Origin: Angiostrongylus vasorum | Lineage: Eukaryota; Nematoda; Chromadorea; Rhabditida; Metastrongylidae | Assembly (NCBI GenBank): GCA_018806985.1 | Contig: JADANN010000279.1 | Span: 62,001-126,000, forward strand | DNA: 64,000 nucleotides | Direction: 5' to 3' | In this document: positions 13,901-26,171 of the stretch, piece after piece | Position numbering within the stretch: the first letter of the stretch is position 1 | How the letters are laid out: the number at the start of each line of letters is the position of its first letter | The notes under the pieces: generated by a model | The model's input: the letters and a program-made list of their open reading frames with translations, nothing else | Databases searched by the model: none | Told to the model about the DNA's origin: nothing | Made by a program: the position numbers and the translations under genes

Positions 13901-16900
13901 AATACTTTAGTTCGTTAGATGTTTGCGAAACCGTCGATCTCGATCGTCTTCTGGGATGGTGGTATACAAAGAAATACTTTAGTTCTTAGATGTTCCGAAA
14001 CCGTCGATCTCGATCGTCTTCTAGGGATGGTGGTATACAAAAAATACATCTAGTTCTTAGATGTTTGCGAAACCGTCGATCTCGATCGTCTTCAAGGATG
14101 GTGGTATACAAGAAAATACATTAGTTCTTAGATGTTGCGAAACCGTCGATCTCGATCGTCTTCAAGTATGGTGGTATACAAAAAACACTATGTAGTTCTT
14201 AGATTTTGCGAAACCGTCGATCTCGATCGTCTTCAAGGATGGTGGTATACAAAGAAAGCACTTTAAGTATAGTTCTTTAGATGTTGCGAAACAGTCGATC
14301 TCGATCGTGTTCTAGGATGGTGGTATACAGAAAATACTCTAGTTCTTAGATGTTCCGAAACCGTCGATCTCGATCGTCTTCTAGGGATGGTGGTATACAA
14401 GAAAATACTTTAGTTCTTAGATGTTTGCGAAACCGTCGACCTCGATCGTCTTCAAGGACTGATGGTATACAAAAAACACTTTAGTTCTTAGATGTTGCGA
14501 AACCGTCGATCTCGATCGTCTTCATAGGATGGTGGCATACATAAAATACTTTAGTTCTTAGATGTTCCGAAACCGTCGATCTCGATCGTCTTCTGGGATT
14601 GTGGTATACAAGAAATACTTTAGTTCTTAGATGTTTGCGAAAATCGTCGACCTCGATCGTCTTCAAGGGATGGTGGTATACAAAAAACACTTTAGTTCTT
14701 AGATGTTGCGAAACCGTCGATCTCGATCGTCTTCTAGGATGGTGGTATACAAAAAATACTCTAGTTCTTAGATGTTCCGAAACCGTTCGATCTCGATCGT
14801 CTTCTAGGGATTGTTTTGTATACAAGAAATACTTTAGTTCTTAGATGTTGCGAAACCGTCGACCTCGATCGTCTTCTAGTGATGGTGGTATACAAAGAAA
14901 ATACTTATAGTTCTTAGATGTTCCGAAACCGTTCATCTCGATCGTCTTCTGGGATGGTGGTATACAAAAACACTTTAGGTATCGTTAGATGTTGCAAAAC
15001 CGTCGATCTCGGTCGTCTTCTAGGATGGTTTTTATACAAGAAGCACTTAAGTATAATTTTTTAGATGTTGCGAAACAGTCGATCTCGATCGTCTTCTAGG
15101 ATGGTGGTATACAGAAAAATACTCTAGTTCTTAGATGTTGCGAAACCGTCGATCTCGATCGTCTTCTAGGATGGTGTTTATACAAGAAAGCACTAAGTAT
15201 AGTTCTTTAGATGTTGCGAAACAGTCGATCTCGATCGTCTTCTAGGATGGTGGTATACAGAAAAATACTCTAGTTCTTAGATGTTGCGAAATCGGTCGAT
15301 CTCGATCGTGTTCTAGGATGATGGTATACAAGAAATACTTTAGTTCGTTAGATGTTCCCGAAATCGTCGATCTCGATCGTCTTCTGGGATGGTGGTATAC
15401 AAGAAATACTTTAGTTCTTAGATGTTGCGAAACCGTCGACCTCGATCGTCTTCATGGATGGTGGTATACAAGAAATACTTTAGTTGTTAGATGATCCGCA
15501 GTCGTCGATTTCGATCGCCTTCAGGGATGGTGTTGTACAAAAAATTACTTTAGTTCTTAGATGTTCCGCAATCGTCGATCACGATCGACTTCAAGGATGG
15601 CGGTATACAAGAAATACATTAGTTCTTAGATGATGCGAAACCGTCGATCTCGATCGTCTTCTATTATGGTGTTATACAAGAAACACTTAGGTATGGTTAA
15701 TACATTTTGCGAAACCGTCGATCTCGGCCGACCTCTAGGATGGTTTTATACAAGAAGCACTTAAGTATAATTTTTAGATGTTACGAAACAGTCGATCTCG
15801 ATCGTGTTCTAGGATGGTGGTATACAGAAAATACTCTAGTTCTTAGATGTTGCGAAACCGTCGACCTCGATCGTCTTCAAGGACGGTGGTAGACAAAAAA
15901 CACATTAGTTCTTAGATGTTGCGAAACCGTCGATCTCGATCGTCTTCTAGGATGGTGGTATACAGAAAAATACTCTAGTTCTTAGATGTTGCGAAACCGT
16001 TCGATCTCGATCGTCTTCTAGGGATGTGTGTTATACAAGAAATACTTTAGTTCTTAGATGTTCCGAAACCGTCGATCTCGATCGTCTTCAGGGATGGTGG
16101 TATACAAGAAATACATTTAGTTCTTAGATGTTCCGAAACCGTCGATCTCGATCGTCTTCTAGGATGGTGTTATACAAGAAACACTTTAGGTATTGTTAAC
16201 AGATTTTGCGAAACCGTCGATCTCGGTCGTCTTCTAGGGATGGTTTTATACAAGAAGCACTTAAGTATAATTTTTAGATGTTACGAAACAGTCGATCTCG
16301 ATCGTGTTCTAGGATGGTGGTATACAGAAAATACTCTAGTTCTTAGATGTTGCGAAACCGTCGATCTCGATCGTCTTCAAGGATGGTGGTAGACAAAAAT
16401 ACACATTAGTTCTTAGATGTTGCGAAACCGTCGATCTCGATCGTCTTCATAGGATGGTGGTATACAAAAAATACATCTAGTTCTTAGATGTTCCGAAACC
16501 GTCGATCTCGATCGTCTTCAAGGATGGTGGTATACAAGAAATACATCTAGTTCTTAGATGTTGCGAAACCGTCGATCTCGATCGTCTTCAGGGATGGTGG
16601 TATACAAGAAAATACTTTAGTATCTTAGATGTTCCGAAATCGTCGATCTCGATCGTCTTCAAGGATGGTGGTATACAAAAAATACTTTAGTTCTTAGATG
16701 TTGCGAAACCGTCGATCTCGATCGTCTTCTAGGATGGTGGTATACAAGAAATACTTTAGTTCTTAGATGTTGCGAAACCGTCGATCTCGATCGTCTTCAT
16801 AGGGATGGTGGTATACAAAAAATACTTTAGTTCTTAGATGTTCCGCAATCGTCGATTTCGATCGCCTTCAGGGATGGTGGTGTACAAAAAATACTTTAGT

Positions 16901-17479
16901 TCTTAGATGTTGCGAAACCGTCGATCTCGATCGTCTTCAAGGGATGGTGGTGTACAAGAAATACTTTAGTTCTTAGATGTTGCGAAACCGTCGATCTCGA
17001 TCGTCTTCTAGGGATGGTGGTATACAAGAAATACTTTAGTTCGTTAGATGTTTGCGAAACCGTCGATCTCGATCGTCTTCTAGGGATGGTGGTATACAAA
17101 GAAACACTTTAGTTCTTAGATGTTGCGAAACCGTCGATCTCGATCGTCTTCTAGGGATGGTGGTATACAGAAAATACTCTAGTTCTTAGATGTTCCGAAA
17201 CCGTCGATCTCGATCGTCTTCTAGGATGGTGGTATACAAAAAATACTTTAGTTCTTAGATGTTGCGAAACCGTCGATCTCGATCGTCTTCTAGGATGGTG
17301 GTGTACAAGAAAATACTTTAGTTCTTAGATGTTCCGAAACCGTCGATCTCGATCGTCTTCTAGGGATGGTGGTATACAAAAAATACTTTAGTTCTTAGAT
17401 GTTGCGAAACCGTCGATCTCGATCGTCTTCAGGGATGGTGGTAGTACAAAAAAACACTTTAGTTCTTAGATGTTGCGAA

Positions 17480-18660
17480 ACCGTCGATCTCGGTCGTCTT
17501 CTAGGGATGGTGGTATACAAGAAATACTCTAGTTGATAGATGTTCCGAAATCGTCGATCTCGATCGTATTCTGGGATGGTGTTATACAAAAAACACATTA
17601 GTTCTTAGATGTTGCGAAACCGTCGATCTCGATCGTGTTCTATTATGGTGTTATACAAGAAACACTTAGGTATGGTTAATACATGTTGCGAAACCGTCGA
17701 TCTCGGCCGACCTCTAGGATGGTTTTATACAAGAAGCACTTAAGTATAATTTTTAGATGTTGCGAAACCGTCGATCTCGATCGTCTTCTAGGATGGTGTT
17801 GTGCAAAAAATTACTTTAGTTCTTAGATGTTCCGCAATCGTCGATCTCGATCGTCTTCTGGGATGGTGGTATACAAAAAATACTTTAGTTCTTAGATGTT
17901 GGGAAACCGTCGATCTCGATCGCCTTCATGGATGGTGGTATACAAGAAATACTTTAGTTCTTAGATGTTGCGAAATCGTCGATCTCGATCGTCTTCTGGG
18001 ATGGTGGTATACAAGAAATACTTTAGTTGTTAGATGTTCCGAAATCGTCGATCTCGATCGTCTTCTGGGATGGTGGTATACAGAAAATACTCTAGTTCTT
18101 AGATGTTGCGAAACCATCGATCACGATCGTCTTCAAGGATTGTGGTAGACAAAAAAAACACATTAGTTCTTAGATGTTGCGAAACCGTCGATCTCGGTCG
18201 TCTTCTAGGATGGCGGTATACAAGAAATACTCTAGTTGATAGATGTTCCGAAATCGTCGATCTCGATCGTATTCTGGGATGGTGTTATACAAAAAACACA
18301 TTAGTTCTTAGATGTTGCGAAACCGTCGATCTCGATCGTGTTCTATTATGGTGTTATACAAGAAACACTTAGGTATGGTTAATACATGTTGCGAAACCGT
18401 CGATCTCGGCCGACCTCTAGGATGGTTTTATACAAGAAGCACTTAAGTATAATTTTTAGATGTTGCGAAACCGTCGATCTCGATCGTCTTCTAGGATGGT
18501 GTTGTACAAAAAATTACTTTAGTTCTTAGATGTTCCGCAATCGTCGATTTCGATCGCCTTCAGGGGATGGTGGTGTACAAAAAATACTTTAGTTCTTAGA
18601 TGTTGGGAAACCGTCGATCTCGATCGCCTTCATGGATGGTGGTATACAAGAAATACTTTA
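17480..18660. repeat. Higher-order repeat, ~701-bp period
   Basis: Two adjacent copies of a ten-monomer block. The rare variant ACTCTAGTTGATAGATGTTC occurs near 17,525 and again near 18,226. It is followed in both by GTATTCTGGGATGGTG, AAAAAACACATTAG, GTGTTCTATTATGG, the GGCCGACCTC monomer and a GGTGTTGT(G/A)CAAAAAATTAC monomer. The offset is constant at about 701 bp, so this is the cleanest recent segmental duplication in the array. The second copy has internal changes (for example TTCAGGGGATGG). Confidence 0.75.
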
Positions 18661-21600
18661 GTTGTTAGATGTTCCGAAATCGTCGATCTCGATCGTCTTC
18701 TGGGATGGTGGTATACAGAAAAATACTCTAGTTCTTAGATGTTGCGAAACCATCGATCTCGATCGTCTTCAAGGGATTGTGGTAGACAAAAAAAACACAT
18801 TAGTTCTTAGATGTTGCGAAACCGTCGATCTCGATCGTCTTCTATTATGGTGTTATACAAGAAACACTTAGGTATGGTTAATACATGTTGCGAAACCGTC
18901 GATCTCGGCCGACCTCTAGGATGGTTTTATACAAGAAGCACTTAAGTATAATTTTTAGATGTTGCGAAACAGTCGATCTCGATCGTCTTCTAGGATGGTG
19001 GCATACATAAAATACTCTAGTTCTTAGATGTTGCGAAACCGTCGATCTCGATCGTCTTCTGGGATGGTGGTATACAAAAAATACTTTAGTTCTTAGATGT
19101 TGCGAAATCGTCGATCTCGATCGTCTTCTGGGATGGTGGTATACAAAGAAAATACTTAAGTTCTTAGATGTTCCGAAACCGTTCGATCTCGATCGTCTTC
19201 AAGGGGATGGTGGTAGACAAAAAACATATTAGTTCTTAGATGTTGCGAAACCGTCGATCTCGATCGTCTTCTAGGATGGTGGTATACATAAAATACTCTA
19301 GTTCTTAGATGTTGCGAAACCGTCGATCTCGATCGTCTTCTGGGATGGTGGTATACAAAAAATACTTTAGTTCTTAGATGTTCCGCAATCGTCGATTTCG
19401 ATCATCTTCTGGGATGGTGGTATACAAAAAATACTTATAGTTCTTAGATGTTCCGAAACCGTTCGATCTCGATCGTCTTCAAGGATTGTGGTAGACAAAA
19501 AACATATTAGTTCTTAGATGTTGCGAAACCGTCGATCTCGGCCGACCTCTAGGATGGTTTTATACAAGAAGCACTTAAGTATAATTTTTAGATGTTGCGA
19601 AACAGTCGACCTCGATCGTCTTCTAGGATGGTGGCATACAGAAAATACTCTAGTTCTTAGACGTTACGAAACGGTCGATCTCGATCGTGTTCTAGGATGG
19701 TGGTATACAAGAAATACTTTAGTCGTTAGAGGTTCCCGAAATCGTCGATCTCGATCGTCTTCTGGGATGGTGGTATACAAGAAATACTTTAGTTCTTAGA
19801 CGTTTACGAAACAGTCGATCTCGATCGTGTTCTAGGATGGTGGTATACAGAAAATACTCTAGTTCTTAGATGTTGCGAAACCGTCGATCACGATCGTCTT
19901 CAAGGATGGTGGTATACAAAAAATACTTTAGTTCTTAGATGTTGCGAAACCGTCGACCTCGGTCGTCTTCTAGGATGGTGGTATACAAGAAATACTTTAG
20001 TTGTTAGATGTTCCGAAATCGTCGATCTCGATCGTCTTCAAAGGGATGGTGGTACACAAGAAATACTTTAGTTGTTAGATGTTCCGAAATCGTCGACCTC
20101 GATCGTCTTCAGTGATGGTGGTGTACAGAAAAATACTTTAGTTCTTAGATGTTGCAAAACCGTTGATCTCGGTCGACCTCTAGGATGGTTTTATACAGGA
20201 AGCACTTAAGTATAATTTTTTAGATCTTACGAAACAGTCGATCTCGATAGTCTCTAGGATGGTGGCATACAGAAAATACTCTAGTTCTTAGATGTTGCGA
20301 AACCGTCGACCTCGATCGTTTTCTATGGATGGTGGTATACAGAAAATACTCTAGTTCTTAGATGTTGCGAAACCGTCGACCTCGATCGTCTTCATGGATG
20401 GTGGTGTACAAAAAATACTCTAGTTCTTAGATGTTGCGAAAGCATAGATCACGATCGTCTTCAAGGATTGTGGTATACAAGAAATACTTTAGTTGTTAGA
20501 TGTTCCGAAACCGTCGACCTCGATCGTCTTCAGCGATTGTCTTATACAAGAAATACTTTAGTTCTTAGATGTTGCGAAACCTTCGACCTCGATCGTCTTC
20601 AAGGATTGTGGTAGACAATAAACACATTAGTTCTTAGATGTTGCGAAACCGTCGACCTCGGTCGTCTTCTATCATGGTTTTATACAAGAAGCACTTAAGT
20701 ATAGTTTTTAGACGTTACGAAACAGTCGATCTCGATCGTGTTCTAGGATGGTAGTATACAGAAAGTACTCTAGTTCTTAGATGTTGCGAACCGTCGATCA
20801 CGATCGTCCTCAAGGATATTAGTATACAGAAAGTACTCTAGTTCTTAGATGTTGCGAAACCGTCGACCTCGGTCGTCTTCTAGGATGGTTTTATACAAGA
20901 AGCACTTAAGTATAATTTTTTAGACGTTACGAAACAGTCGATCTCGATCGTCTTCAAGGATGGTGGTGTACAATAAAATACTTTATTTCTTAGATGTTGC
21001 GAAACCGTCGATCTCGGTCGTCTTCTAGGATGGTAGTATACAAGAAATAATTTAGTCCTTAGATGTTGGGAAACCGTTGATCTCGGTCGTCTTCAAGGAT
21101 GGTGTTATACAAGAAGCACTTAATTATAGTTCTTAGATGTTCCGAAACCGTTCATCTCGATCGTCTTCTGGGGTGGTGTTATACAAGAAACACTTAGGCA
21201 TTGTTAACAGATTTTTGCGAAACCGTCAATCTCGGTCGTCTTCTAGGATGGCTTTATACAAGAAGCGTTTAAGTATAATTTTTAGATGTTGCGAAACCCT
21301 CGACCTCGATCGCCTTCAGGGATGGTAGTATACAAGAAATAATTCAGTCCTTAGATGTTGGGAAACCGTTCATCTCGATCGCCTTCTGGGATTTTTGTAT
21401 ACAAGAAATAGTTTAGTTCTTAGATGTTGCGAAACCGTTCATCTCGTTCGTCCTCTAGGATTATGCTATACAAGAAATACTTTAGTTCTTAGATGTTGGG
21501 AAGCCGTTGATCTCGGTCGTCTTCAAGGATGGTGGTATAGAAGAAACAGTTAGGTATAGTTCCTAGATGTTACGAAACAGTCGTTCTCGATCGTGTTCTA

Positions 21601-21735
21601 GGATGGTGTTATACAAGAAACGCTTAGGTATAGTTAACAGATGTTGCGAAACCGTCGATCTCTGTCGTTGTACAAGAAATTGTTCTAGGATGGTGGTATG
21701 GAAGAAATACTTAAGTTCTTAGATGTTGCGAAACA

Positions 21736-23704
21736 AGGAAGGGGATAAACAATGGGAAGCTGATAAACTTATGAAAGAGTCTTCATCCTACTGCACCAGT
21801 GTCGTTTGAAAAATCTTTCTTCTCCATCATGGTCTAATGAAGTGGCTTGCATTCTTGACAAACATGCTCGGATTTTGTCCGTTTTTTTTCGATTAGCAAA
21901 GTTTGCTATGAACCGAAAGCTTTAGGTTTGAAGTTGAAAATGGAGTTGACAGAATTACCATCCGTACTATGTGACCCACACTGTTCTCAATAGCATAAAG
22001 GGTGTCGATCCTCATTTAGAAATTCCTTTCGTGCAAACGAAAGGTCCAGTAGGTTTTTTACCGTTACAGCCTAGTTTTTCTAATCCCAAAAAAATAAACT
22101 TTTGTAGTCTCAGAAGAATGACTGAGACATTATAAAGAGCAAATTTCACAAGTTTCGCTTCATGAATTTGAATTCGGGCGCAGTTCAGCGGAAGCTGTTT
22201 TGGACATTAATTAACGCATAGAAGCCCAATTTCACTAAATGACTTAAGCTTCATGGCTTCTTTTTTCACGTGCCGCGGAATTGTAGTTTGGTTACCTAGT
22301 GTTGTAAGGCATTGCAGAAACTTACATTGAAGTTTCCGTGCTGGTTTGAAAACTGCATGCTTATTACGCACTCTTTGTCAAAGATTCGGTATTTTTGAAG
22401 AACGAGCTGTGTGATAAGTCGTCTAAAATAGACAGGACAATCCAGAACCTCTGACAGCATATCGAGCCGAAATCAGTTTGGCATCTCACTGCGACAGCAC
22501 CATAGACCATAGTTTTCTCAATTCGTAACAATTATATTCTGACGTGAACCAATTTTCACTCATCCGTCGGGGGATTGACGATATAGATAAGCCGACATGA
22601 CTTGATATCCATTCATCAGCTTCAGCTTTGGTTTATTACCGTGCTTTTTGTACCTAATCAACAGCGGATCAGACGCTGACCAGTGGTGACATGTTCGAAA
22701 AGGCGTGCCATTCTCAACAATAGGCAGTTAAAAAAACGGTTTTCCTAAACGCAGTTCATATAACGAGAGACAGAGAAGAGTGTCAAACCACAGAGACTAC
22801 CGCTGGTAAGACGCGTATAGACATCAAAAAGTATCACATGACGAGTTACTAAGCTGTTTCCACAGCCTGTATTATTCTCGCCACGATCAATTGCCAGTTT
22901 TCTTATAGCGTATCATAATACCTGTTTTTGATGAGGATAGAATTCTATAGACTGAACATTGAGGCAGGAAGACAATTGAATAGAGTGAGCAACTTCAATT
23001 AGCAGAGAGTCGCACGAAAAGCAAGCGCCAATTAAATGAGCCATCCACACGAATGTGGGCTTTCTACTCTGGGTTTTTAAAAAAATAAGAAATTTTCACT
23101 GATTTGCCGTTCAGCTTCGTATATTCCAGAACAACCGGCCGATGGTCTCGTCAGTGGCAAAAGGCATACCGCGAATTCGATACCCTTTCCTGAAACAATT
23201 CCATGTTGCTGAAACACTCCCTAACGTCCGCAGTTATCATCCAGCCAGTAGAAATCTGGATTTGTTTTTCAGAGGAGTCAGGGAAATATCCTGATGCTGA
23301 AATCGGAAATTATCTTCTGCTTGCTTACCGCCGTTTCTCCATTGAAAGGTGAAACGTTTTTTCTGCATTAGATTTTATAGAAAGCACATAGCAGTTCATC
23401 GAATTTTTCGAAACGCAGAGATCACCTCAAGACCAATATCAAAATATTTTGCACTTAATTCGACGCTTGTGGCAAGCATTCCCAATCCAAGCATTTCTTA
23501 AAAACTATTATAAGAGATAGTAAAAAGTCATACCAGGTCCGCTGAGAATAAAATCTATGATATCGGTTGGAATAATGCCGCAATGGTCCTCACCCGCTTT
23601 CAGCTGAAGAGACTTCCGATTCATCTTTATCCAGATTTCCAGATATTCCCGGAAAGAATTGTATTGAGCAGGAAAAACATCCCTTTCACCACTGTTTCGC
23701 TTAA
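21736..23704. other. No gene seen (satellite flank)
   Basis: AT-rich unique-looking DNA to the right of the satellite. I found no open frame with splice signals, no RNA gene and no repeat shared with the rest of the window. Confidence 0.6.
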
Positions 23705-23987
23705 AGCTGAAAAGGACAATGCTTTCGGCGCTGATCAATCCGTGAGGGGATACGCCATGCATTCGACTTCACTGAGCATCGCTGGAGGTGATTGAATGCA
23801 CATCTGGCCTTTACAATGACTCGTCGTGACCTACCGATGTATCGGCCCAGCGTTGCTATCCTCCCAGACAAGTCTAGCACCATTTTGCCGACTCCGGAGA
23901 GATGGAAGGCTTGGTGAGCCGTGAACGCGGGGATCGATTACACGTGTGCGTTGCATGGCGCCTCCGATCACTGCGCCACACGCGCCC
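23705..23987 (-). mobile_element. tRNA-derived SINE, copy 1 (full length, with TSD)
   Basis: Read on the minus strand, the element starts with a tRNA-like head (GGGCGCGTGTGGCGCAGTGA box A, then a box B-like AATCGATCCCCGCG). A body follows (CACCAAGCCTTCCATC, TCGGCAAAATGG, CTTGTCTGGGAGGATA, AGTCATTGTAAAGGCCAGAT, TGCATTCAATCACCTCC), and the tail ends in CGCCGAAAGCATTGTCCTTT. It is flanked by near-identical short direct repeats, CTGTTTCGCTTAA at 23,692-23,704 and CTGTTTCGTTAA at 23,988-23,999, which read as a target-site duplication from retrotransposition. Non-autonomous: no protein is encoded. Tail sharing with a partner LINE is expected for SINEs but was not shown here. Confidence 0.85.
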
Positions 23988-24441
23988 CTGTTTCGTTAAC
24001 AGCGGAGGACTCCATAGAATAACGAAAATTTCTTTCAGATTTTGCGATCTCCTTGTGTTTTGGTATGAAATATTGCCAGTCTCTTTTTCTGGTTGGTGGT
24101 GATGTTTTCGGGCATTCTTATCTACCCAACGTGTTGTGTCAATTATTACTCCCCCCAAAATGACTATGCTTGTATCAAGAGCTGTCACAGGTTTGGGTGC
24201 TGGTAGGTGTGCCTGTTGTCTAGTATGAGTTCAAGAGAATTTACAGCAAAGAAACAAAACTCATCATCCTTAATGTGTATTAACTAAATGTTTCAAATAA
24301 TCTCGATAGTAATATGGAATAGAATGTAGCTAATACGGGTGCCAAGAAATGTAGAAGAACATGTCATGAAGTTTATACGGTGCCTTCCCTTCATGTCTGT
24401 AGAATTAGGTTTATTCGTTAAGGAGTGATTACAGTAATTAG

Positions 24442-24537
24442 GGACGTATGCAGTGAATGCCAGCACAGTCAAAGATCGCTCACGATCGATTTCATTGAAC
24501 TCAGGAAGCTTTTCCCTCGGACTAACTATTGGGCCAG
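24442..24537 (+). other. Possible exon, Ser-rich, unknown gene
   Basis: A 96-nt open segment lies between an acceptor-like TTACAGTAATTAG and a consensus donor GTAAGTG. In the frame with two leading bases it reads TYAVNASTVKDRSRSISL followed by NSGSFSLGLTIGPG. The strong donor and the clean frame are suggestive. I could not link it by phase to a convincing neighbour, so chance is a real alternative. Confidence 0.2.
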
Positions 24538-25403
24538 GTAAGTGATGCGATGGGTATGAAAATTATTGACCATTTTGGCGAAAGTAAACTGAAGAAATAA
24601 AAGATTCTCAGCTTTTTTTCTGCTATGGGTTGCAAATCTCATTTTCTTTGTTCAGCTATGCAACTCGCTTTCGCACCACTCGGATATCCTGGAATAAGGC
24701 TTATAGGAGACCTTTATCTCGATATGTACACAGGTTATGCAGTTTTCATCGATTAAATTTTTTTGGTATTTAATATGTGAAAGGCTCATCTACGCTTATA
24801 ATCGTGCAGACAGGCACCAGCACGGGTTCCATTTCATGGGCGAATTTCTTATCAGGCAACATTTTCTCTTCTTAGGATCTTGAAATTTCCAAATTGTCGC
24901 CACAGTTTGTTGCTGGCTCCTCTGTGGATCGGAGGAGGATTTGTTATCCCGTCGCTAAATTGGATGACACAGTGAACAAATAGTGGATTGCTTTTTTTCA
25001 AAAAATGAATTCCCATGGAAGGGACATGTTGAGAACAGAAATCCTGCAAAGCCATTTTGATTCTCTTTTCCGTCTTCTTATTACGAATTTCCTTATTTTG
25101 CATTTATTTTCGTTGGCCATTCCTCATCTACCATTGCAAACTCCCAGAACTAATTAATGGGAGACTTCACGTTTCGAAGCATTTTCTAGGGTTTGTTCTA
25201 GAATGCGTCCAATTTGCTCTTATCAGCTGTATAAGTTGATGACAAAACAGTAGACGATACAGTCTTTCTTCTGACGTGGAAGGTAGAATAGCCATGCATA
25301 GCGAACACATTGAATTTTAATTTAGAGCTAAATGAAATATGTGTAAGATCTGAAGGAGGCGAGTTCGCCAAACATCAGCGATTGAGCTTCTAAATATGTT
25401 TCA

Positions 25404-25481
25404 GCAACCGCGCATCGGCAAGGTCGCAAGAAGTTTTTTCAGTGTCGTCAGCGTCACACAGATACCATTCACTGTCATACC
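25404..25481 (+). other. Possible exon, unknown gene
   Basis: A segment sits between a good nematode-style acceptor (ATATGTTTCAG) and the donor GTGAGT. All three frames are open. The frame with one leading base reads NRASARSQEVFSVSS then ASHRYHSLSYQ. It may belong with the plus-strand candidate about 0.9 kb upstream, but direct joining does not keep that frame, so at least one more exon would be needed. Confidence 0.2.
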
Positions 25482-25584
25482 AGTGAGTTTTGTACTGGAT
25501 AGATGCTCACCAATGAAATTCAGAACACGTGTCAACTTGTCTTGTCTTCTGCGAGCTCAAAAAAATAAGAATTCGTGAGATAAG

Positions 25585-26098
25585 AAATGAGAGTTTTTCT
25601 CAGCGTCAGCAGCGTTATGCAGTTTCCAGAGTGAAATGTCCAAACCAAACAGCTTCAAATGCTACTTTTTCTCAAATCCAGTTTTTCAATAAAAGCAAGC
25701 ATTACAAAAATTAATACGGCTTTGCTAGGATCCTACAGCTATGGAAACTGCATTAATATAGAAATTTGGATCTGTAAAACCCATCTTGTAACAGCTCCCA
25801 GGATCGACTTTCTATTAATTTCGGCATTGGAGTATGAATGCATCGTTTTGTTATTCAGCAATCGCGAGGTTGTTAAACAGCATACGTTTACTTCCATAGA
25901 AAAACAACACAATACGACACAACAGTAGCTGACGTTTCGGCAGTATTGCCTTCTTCAGAACCCCCTTTTTTTACGTGACTTCCAACAAGGAAGATTAGAG
26001 CAGCCGATTATAGGCTCATATGGTTGATGACTCTGCCTTATACGAAGATTCCGTGACGATCCAAGCAATGCGAGGAAACGGAGCTAGAACAAAGGAGC
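25585..26098. repeat. Non-coding stretch with a dispersed element motif
   Basis: No gene is visible. At 25,928-25,965 there is GCTGACGTTTCGGCAGTATT followed by GCCTTCTTCAG. It matches GCTGACGTCTCGACGTGTTC plus GCCTTTTTTCAG inside the foldback element at 32,161-32,357, so this is probably a fragment of the same element family. Confidence 0.4.
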
Positions 26099-26171
26099 CG
26101 ACCACAGCAGGATTCGAACCTGCAACATTCTGCTACGTAGGCAGACGCGTTATCCATTGCGCTACGCGGCC
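26099..26171 (-). tRNA. tRNA-Arg (anticodon ACG)
   Basis: The 73-nt minus-strand sequence folds as a full cloverleaf. Acceptor GGCCGCG pairs with TGTGGTC (three G-U pairs) with discriminator G. Then come TA, a D arm GCGC / CGC with the AATGGATAA loop, an anticodon stem TCTGC / GCAGA closing loop CTACGTA (anticodon ACG), and a T stem GCAGG / CCTGC around TTCGAAT. Box A (TAGCGCAATGG) and box B (GGTTCGAATCC) are both intact, so this is likely a functional polymerase III gene and not SINE-derived debris. It decodes CGU (A34 to inosine would extend it to CGC/CGA). No intron is present. CCA is not encoded, as expected in eukaryotes. Confidence 0.95.

Larger units (their letters stand above)
1..21735. 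repeat. Satellite array, ~69-74 bp monomers, ~300 copies
   Basis: The whole stretch is a head-to-tail tandem repeat. A typical monomer runs GATGTTGCGAAACCGTCGAT, then CTCGATCGTCTTCTAGG, ATGGTGGTATACAAG and AAATACTTTAGTTCTTA (about 69-70 bp). A second class replaces the ATACTTTAGTTC part with CACTTAAGTATAGTTC or CACTTAGGTATGGTTAAT, giving about 74 bp. The core holds CpG-rich, near-palindromic CGATCTCGATCG. Point variants (TTCCGCAATCG, GTCGAACTCGG, GGCCGACCTC, TTGTGGTAGACAAAAAAGCAC) recur in fixed order and mark higher-order repeats. The left end is cut by the window. From about 20,000 monomers become more diverged, and the array stops near 21,735, as is usual at satellite edges. Short open frames rich in Arg and Ser arise because 69 bp is 23 codons; none has a start, splice or conservation signal. 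Centromeric, subtelomeric or other heterochromatic identity cannot be told from sequence. Confidence 0.97.

Noticed and set aside
1..21735. Dozens of 60-115 codon open frames rich in Arg, Ser and Thr (RRSRSSS-like) on both strands
   Set aside because: They follow the 69-bp satellite period, which equals 23 codons, and shift frame at each 70- or 74-bp monomer. No splice or start context; an artefact of the repeat.
1..21735. CRISPR-like array
   Set aside because: Monomers are contiguous with no unique spacers, and the context is clearly eukaryotic (introns, SINEs, nuclear-type tRNA, ANKS1 gene).
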